Source: Anoplopoma fimbria (lineage: Eukaryota > Chordata > Actinopteri > Perciformes > Anoplopomatidae). From it: 64,000 bases of DNA. The notes beneath the pieces were generated by a model. The model ran no database searches and had not been told where the DNA came from. It saw only the letters and a program-made list of their open reading frames with translations. Positions 53,765 through 64,000 of the stretch are shown piece by piece (the stretch's first letter is position 1; each line of letters begins with the position of its first letter). Made by a program: the position numbers and the translations under genes. The stretch spans positions 9,250,790-9,314,789 of the forward strand of contig NC_072452.1 in assembly GCF_027596085.1 (NCBI RefSeq), read 5' to 3'.

Positions 53765-56641
53765 CGGGTCCGCCTCAGAGGAAGTCTTGTTAGCTGATTT
53801 CGTGGATTGAGTCGAGGTTTAAAGCCACGTCATTACGGTGAGACGTCTAAACAGAGTTATGGAGCTCATAAAGATGGTGTTCCTCCAAGGAAGCCAGCGT
53901 TTCCCTATTTTTCCTCAGTTTTGAGTTGTCAAGGTTTTCTCTTCTGTGTCAGTAATAAGGGAGGCCACTGTGGAAATTATTAATGAGAGTTTGATAGCAT
54001 ATTCTCTACTGGAGAAGGAACCAGCTCAAATCCAACGTAAATGTGTAATGTAGATATTAAGAAAAGATAATGAGATGGATTACAGGCCTGTCAGCATTTG
54101 GTGAGGAGGGATTTCAATTGGTCCAACAAATGTCCAACAAATGTACAGAATTAAAGTCAAATAAAGACTGTGGCACAAAAACAAATGGGCAACATGAAAC
54201 GTGTTTTAAATGTCAAAAATTGTTCTGAAAATGTATTGATTACATAGAAATAGAACCAAAATGTTAGCAACTGTCCCCAGCTGTCTACACCTTGCTTGAC
54301 TTGTAACCACGACCCGCAGCTAATTTTATACATTAAGTTAATTTTCTTCTGTTTTTTGCACTATAGTGAAAGTGTTGTTGTGTAGACACTGTGTAAAACT
54401 TAAGATTATATGTATGTATATGTAAAGTTGGTAAGCAACTACATTTGTACTAAGAGTAAAATTAAGTAAAAGTAAAATATATTATATATTTGTACATCAC
54501 ACAGTGCCGGCCAAATAGTTGGCTTCAAATTTCATTCATATTAATGAGTTCAGTGTGTATACAATGGTATAGCATAGTATACAAGCTGCTCCGTTGTTCC
54601 CTTGAACGTGGCACTTCTCCCCTGTCAAAACTCGTAGAATACAACCTCTGTGTCTGCTCTTAAACTGTCTGTGTGCTCAATAGCGCCCTGTTTCTACTTC
54701 CAGGACCAAATATGACCTGTTAACCTCTGTAAAGACTCAAGTGTTGCTCATCAATGGAGAGAGTGTGAGCCTGAACACTGGGCCTTCAGCTCTCCCACCA
54801 CCACCTCTAACCGCCAGTGAGTTATGTCCAATGTTTCACACAGAGAGACTGCTCATCATCTCCAGCGTCATGAAATGAAAGTTGACCTTTTTGCGCAAAG
54901 TTCTTGAAAGAGAAGAAAGAGAGAGCTTTGAGGCATTCGACAAAATTTCCATGTCTGCATGATGCTTGTCAGATTTTACAGATGTATGACACCAAAACTG
55001 GCTTCAGACGCAAAGAAGAAGGAACATTTCACGACCCCCGGCTTTTTAACGCCTCGGCTGCCCTGAAAGGCCTCGGGGTCCGTTTTGAAGGGGAACGAGG
55101 TCTGTCTGCCTAATTGTGTCCCATTCATAATGAATAACCTGCTAACAATTAGAGGCCGCTGCTGAGCACTCCTCTGCTGTCATGCCCCACAGCCAGAGAC
55201 ACTCTCACACTCATTCATTACACACTAGCGTCCAGTCGGAGAGGGGAGTCGGCCTCCGGCACAGTTCACCCTGCTGCTGCTGACGGATCTAGACTGCCGA
55301 AAACTCCACGATACGAGATATCAGTCACAGTTGAATTTACATTACTTTAAATGCTCTTTGTTGTAGAAACAGGTCTTCAAGAATATCCATTATTATTTGG
55401 GGTAATTGATGAGAACCTTGTTTTTTGTCAAAAAGTTGCAATGACTGGCTTCTTATGGGGGACGTTGTGTTTACTTGTTTGACTGCGGGGAAATGTTTGG
55501 CTAGAAGAAGATGTCACTCCTGTGGTTATTTTGTGCCATAGTTCTCAGAGATCACTTGACATCTTTCTTGGCATGATGCGTCAAATCTATCACTGCAACA
55601 AACAAACCATTGTATCCGGTCATGGCAGAGGAGGAGTTAAATATAATACTGCAGTTAAATGAAATAAGGCCAGTGGCTGATTTGGTAATCGCACCATAGT
55701 GTTTTACACAACTAACAACTGCCAAAACTAGCGGGTGCAGCTTTGATAGAGCTTATATAATGTAACAGTGTGCTGTGTGGGAGTGTTAGATGTAACCTGA
55801 AAAGTTACCCCCACAAATGTAAACAAACTTTGATCACAGATCAGGTGGAGAGAGAGAGAGAGAGATAGCGTCGAGGGAAGAGGGCAGAGAGTCCGGAGCT
55901 GCGAGCCGAGCAAATGCTTTTTTTTTTTTTTGGTTCGTGGCTTTGTTGAGTGACCCGCTCACACACAAGTGTGAGTGAGCGTCCGTGGGAGTGAGCGTTT
56001 TTATGCATCAACAAATGACGAGCCCGAGCTTGTGCTTTGTAAAGCATCTGTGGAATTTGGCTCCCTCTCCTCTCTGTCTCGGTCCGAGTCCTGACCTTTG
56101 TGTCTCTGAGGGTTTCGAAATGTCCCCTTTTCACGCTCAAGCGTTCTTGTTTTGTTCTTTTTTTCCCCCGCAGGACACCTGATTACAATATTTTAGGAGA
56201 GAGCGTCCTTGAGAACCCCTCCTGTTGAAGGCTGCATGTTTTGTTTTCTTTGTGATGACAGTAAAGTGGCAGTTGGATGGTTTTCTAGATGAGTTAGGAT
56301 ATCACCCTGAGAAGACTTGAGCCAAAACTGTGAAGGCTTACTGAGAGGCTTTAAAGACGCACACCTCTCGGCAGCATGATCACATCTTTTCTCTTTAGTA
56401 TGCACTGCTTTAGATCGCAAGGACTGTACAAAATAGTGTCATTTAATTCCTCTCTCAGTGGGGGAATTGCAGTATTCAGTATCCTTTCAATACCCTGTGT
56501 CAAGATAAACTGTGCAGTCCCACAAGGTACTTATACTCATGCATTCCGCCCACTGACAAGGTGTGTTGATATAAAGTCAGTAAATGTGTTTCATTCATGT
56601 ACTTATTTTACTGTACATGAATACAGCATTTTTGATTTTAG

Positions 56642-56680
56642 CAAGGAGGCCACCAGCGCCGTGTGCAGCAGCAGATGAAG
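56642..56680 (+). other. Candidate 39-nt n4bp3 5' UTR exon
   Basis: Bounded by a good acceptor (GATTTTAG) and a consensus donor (GAAG/GTAAGC). Its length is a multiple of three. No protein family can be assigned; it would be an optional leader exon of n4bp3. Confidence 0.3.
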
Positions 56681-56879
56681 GTAAGCGTGTGCAGCATCAG
56701 AGGGATAGAGATCCTCACCTGCTGCCTTCGCAACACTTTGATACACTGATGTCAAACATTTTCACGCTTGATCAAAGTTAGCAGCGTTTGAAAAAGCTCG
56801 TCACTGAGCATAAATCAAGAACAGAGCACTTTTCAATTAGACCATAAACTGCTCAAGGTTGGTAGGAAGCTCTGCTTTG

Positions 56880-57035
<156 letters not shown>

Positions 57036-59507
57036 CAGGGCCCCATGGTTAGTCGGGAGCTGGGCTGTAAATCTTGCCGTGTCTCCTGGTTTACTCGGGG
57101 GCCCATATACTAGAAGGCAATTATGGAAAACAACTGGATGCAAGATTTCTTCAGTCCTGCGAGATTTGTGGTTGCAGTCTTAAAATGATTTCCACCCTCC
57201 TGTCTTCTCAAGAGGAATTGCTCTGCCTCACTCGCCCTCACCTCAGCCCCAACTTCCCATCAGACATCGATTGGCCTCTCATGTCTCTGGCAGATACAAG
57301 ACACAAACAGAGTCAAATACCGTTCCTAAAAATACTGTGTCAGACCTTGGCCAGTGGCCATTATGTTTGTCACACTCATGATTTATCCATATGGTGTCAG
57401 ACACATACACACTAACATGACCTGCACTTACTCAAATCTGTCATGTCTTACTCTGACCCGAGACACAGACTTCCCGGTCGGACAGCACCAGAGAGCTACC
57501 AGGTAGTCGCATTATATTTGATAATATTCATCATCATATTTCCTCAGCCTGAGTTCAGCCTGTATTATATTGGCTTATTAAGAGCCGGATGCTTTAGTGG
57601 AAAGTTTTACATTGGGAGGAATTGTACCTCATGAATTTAAACATGAGCAGCTTGGGCTGCTTTGATCTAGGACTGGCTGAGAGCCCTGAGTGGAGTGGGC
57701 TGGAGCTGCCGTTGCACAGCTCTCTCTGCCAATTTTAACCATTTGCATAATTGTTATAACTATCGAGGCCAGCAGTGCAAAACACTTGATAAATGTGGAT
57801 TGTATTAGAAGCAAGAGGAGATCCCGGAGTGTCACTCATGGGTGTCTGTGCTCATACATAGTATATTTCTGTGGGACAGCAAGTGAGAGAAATTACTTCA
57901 AGGTTCCTTGAGAGTCATGAATGTGTTCTGACTAAAAACCAAGTCAGGCAGAAGGATGACCCAGTCATTAATGTGGATGAACCCACGTCTGTTCCCCCAA
58001 GCAGCCATACATCTGCAAAGCTAGAGCATCCTCAATCCACGCATTTGAATTAATTTCACTACTGTATAAAAACAAATCTGCAATGAACTGAAACTAGCTT
58101 AGATTTTTCTGTAAAGTTCTGCTATCGACCTATACTATTGCAGGAACAGGTTTGGAAGCGCATCTCGTTGGTGTGTTTGAGGACATTATTATCTGAGGAG
58201 TCACCTGTCAAACAGCATTTCTTTCTATTGCAAGAAAAAAACTGTATTAATGTTTGCTTACTGGGGATATTTCAGGTTGGATCTTGTGACAACATACCTT
58301 TACAGAGCGTTCTTTTGGCAGTCATGTCTCAAATATCAGATGTCTTTGAGTTGAATTGTTTGTGATGGATTACCAATCTGATCTGATGTTTAAGACTCTG
58401 TGGTTTTTGTTTCATGACATAACTAGAAAGGTGCACTCAGTAGAGTGCAGAACTCCACCAAGTGTGTCTTTAACGACCACTGCTGTATCGTGTGATCGAA
58501 TGATTACAACCCATAATTGGCTAACCCCCAGTCTAGCGACGACGCAAAAGGTTGGCCCTTTAAACTCTACCTGTTCTAGGAGTGCCACATAAGCTCAAGC
58601 AAAAAAAGAGAATTTGCCTCCCTCTGGTCCTGTTTATAGTCCGAGAGACTGCAGCATGTTTTATGGTCTTGAGAATGTTTTATTGCCGCTGGGGGTGTTT
58701 ATGCACGAGGAGAGAGAGGGTCAAAAGGGTGAAATCAATAATAAGCCTTAATGAGGTTGTCTGAAAAGAAGGAAGGGAGGGGATACGTGGGTGATTTGAC
58801 ACACAATGTTGAAAGACGATTTGCTGCGTAGAGCTGAAGAGGCTAAAACTCCAATTGACGAAACAATAGTCCCTTTTAGGTAGGTGTTTGGGTAACTTGG
58901 CAACTGATTTAGATTTGTCAAAGTGAAGAGAAATTGTTTGTCAGCTTCATTTATTTTCTCTTCAAATGTTGCCTGTGGTGACTGACATGAAACTTAATAT
59001 CACACAGACAGCCATCATATCTGTGGGAAATGTATTCAGGCCATGATAGACTTATGAAGGCACACTGTGTGATCGGAACATTTGGATACACATGGTTTTC
59101 ATGAGAGACGGAAAAATTTGCAAACAAAATAAGCTGCAGCAGCACTTGATTCATTGTCCATAATGTGGATTGTTACCAAAGCATACTTTGTTTTTTTAAG
59201 GAAATGAGCCCTGCTGCTGTAACCTAATTGGAACAGAGTTATGGAGCAGGATTGTGATGGGACATATGCTACCCTACCACGAAAAGAAATACAAACATAA
59301 CCCCCACTGATTCGTGTGATCCTGTAGTCTTTTGAGGTTTGGAAAGGATAATAACATGAGCTTCTGAGAGGGAAGCAGATGATGCTGTTACAACTGCATT
59401 ATGAAATAGACATTTTCAAATTGGTTTGGGGATTTGTCCTCATTGTAAAGACGTTATTTTACATTCATTGCTCTCCTATCATTTTTTTTTTATTTTTTTA
59501 TGGAGGT

Positions 59508-59650
<143 letters not shown>

Positions 59651-59849
59651 TTTGTTTTGTGTTATGCTGTTGTGGGAAGCTGTGTTGTTCTAGCTGTGCT
59701 CTGAGACAGCTGTCTGTAGAGACAAACAGCTGATGAAACGTCAGCTTGTGCCCTTCGTTCAAGAGATCAACATCAGCTCAGGGTAGTAAAGGGGCGAGAG
59801 TTGGGCTTTATTCCAGTTATTATAGCACAGTCTGTACCTGCTCTATTTG

Positions 59850-60190
59850 CTTTATTGATTTAAATGTCGGTCGGTCCACACTAAGATAGCTCAACAACTG
59901 TTAAATGGATTGCCATGACATTTTGTACAAAGATATATGCTCCCCTGAGGTTAAAGTATACTGACTTGGTGATCCCCTGACTTTTCATCTAACGCCACCA
60001 TAAGGTTGACATTTTTCTCCAGTGAAATGTCTTGTCAACCATTGAATGAATTGGCACAGAGGATGAATCATAGTGATATTGACTTTAACTCTACTGAGTC
60101 CTAATTAGCAAATACTGCTATGTAAATGCATACTGATGCGCTAAAATAGCTGGTAACTATGGTTAACAATACATCTGCTAAAAATCAACA
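59850..60190. repeat. Dispersed non-coding fish repeat
   Basis: Contains 'ggtgatcccctgactttt' and 'gattgccatgacattttg', in the order seen in the copy at 24400-24730. Confidence 0.6.
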
Positions 60191-60269
60191 TTTGTTAACC
60201 CAACAGAGCCACTAATATGTCTGTAGATTGTTAGTCTTGTTATAGTTTGAAGTGAATGTGTTTAAAGCC

Positions 60270-60610
60270 TAGAGCTGAAATTAGGTTAGCTGAAAAAATT
60301 GTCAATTCATTGTTCATTCAATCCACAGAAAAGGATTTGATAACCAATTTAAGGTTTGAGTCATTTAAAAAAAAAAGGGAGCGTGTGCGCGGGTGGACGG
60401 GTAGGTAGATCGTCCAAAAATGATTGGACGGGCTTATAACGGTCCCGCAACAGATATCATATTTAATCTTTTTTTTTTATGGCAGAACATTTGATTTATT
60501 GGTTGGGATGATTTTAACAAATATAAGAAAAATGTTTTCGAAGAACATTACCAACCGTATCTTTAATTGAGAAAATACTTCAATCAATAATTGTTATTTG
60601 CAGCCCTGAA
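60270..60610. repeat. Degraded dispersed repeat, possibly interrupted
   Basis: The left part ('gctgaaattaggttagctg', 'ggtttgagtcattt') and right part ('aattgttatttgcagccct') resemble ends of the family at 12490-12830. A GC-rich block between about 60378 and 60460 is foreign to it and may be an insertion. Confidence 0.35.
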
Positions 60611-60789
60611 TGAACAGGTAAAAGCATATAAAATGTTAAATGTGCTTAAAACACAGGTTGCCAAGAAGCAGAGACCCTTTGTAATCCTGGTCATCAGCTC
60701 ATTATTTAATATAAAAATGTTCACCTACTAAAGCTTCATTGTTCTCTTTTTTACAGAGCACCTCACCCCCCCACAGAGACCTGTAACCA

Positions 60790-63999
<3,210 letters not shown>

Positions 64000-64000
64000 G

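Overview
This is nuclear DNA from a teleost fish. Genes are split into many short exons with GT-AG introns. Fish-type dispersed repeats and very long (TG)n microsatellites lie between and inside them, and the recognisable proteins are vertebrate families with fish-like sequence. The species cannot be named from the sequence. All identifications come from reading translations and splice sites by eye; no database was searched.

Layout: (1) 1,897-11,060, minus strand: tnip1 (ABIN1), 16 coding exons that join in frame to about 669 residues. (2) 11.1-14.4 kb: intergenic, with a Tc1-type / piggyBac-type / Tc1-type nest of small transposons, a perfect 33-bp hairpin and a 19-bp tandem repeat. (3) 16,561-27,180, minus strand: anxa6, 23 coding exons recovered (659 residues, all eight annexin repeats); only the short exon carrying the ATG was not found. 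(4) 30.75-36.8 kb, plus strand: an slc7a2-like cationic amino acid transporter with a TATA promoter, 11 coding exons, 610 residues and one GC-AG intron. (5) 38.1-41.06 kb, plus strand: a pdgfrl-like secreted Ig-domain protein, 7 exons, 390 residues. (6) From about 43 kb, plus strand: n4bp3, with a probable 5' non-coding exon near 43.2 kb, a 17.5-kb first intron and coding exons from 60,790 to beyond the window's right edge (508 codons seen).

The genes do not form a pathway. Tnip1 is a ubiquitin-binding brake on NF-kB signalling, annexin A6 a calcium-dependent membrane binder, Slc7a2 an arginine/lysine transporter, Pdgfrl a secreted PDGF-receptor-like protein and N4bp3 a coiled-coil NEDD4 partner. 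In human, TNIP1-ANXA6 and N4BP3 lie on 5q while SLC7A2-PDGFRL lie on 8p22, so this order joins two human segments. The slc7a2/pdgfrl pair may therefore be either the 8p genes moved here or 5q-side duplicates that mammals lost.

No tRNA, rRNA, CRISPR array or viral gene was seen. I found no convincing undescribed biological system. The most notable items are the nested transposons, the perfect hairpin, the mixed synteny, polyalanine expansion in Tnip1 and a long CA tract just upstream of the anxa6 first exon.
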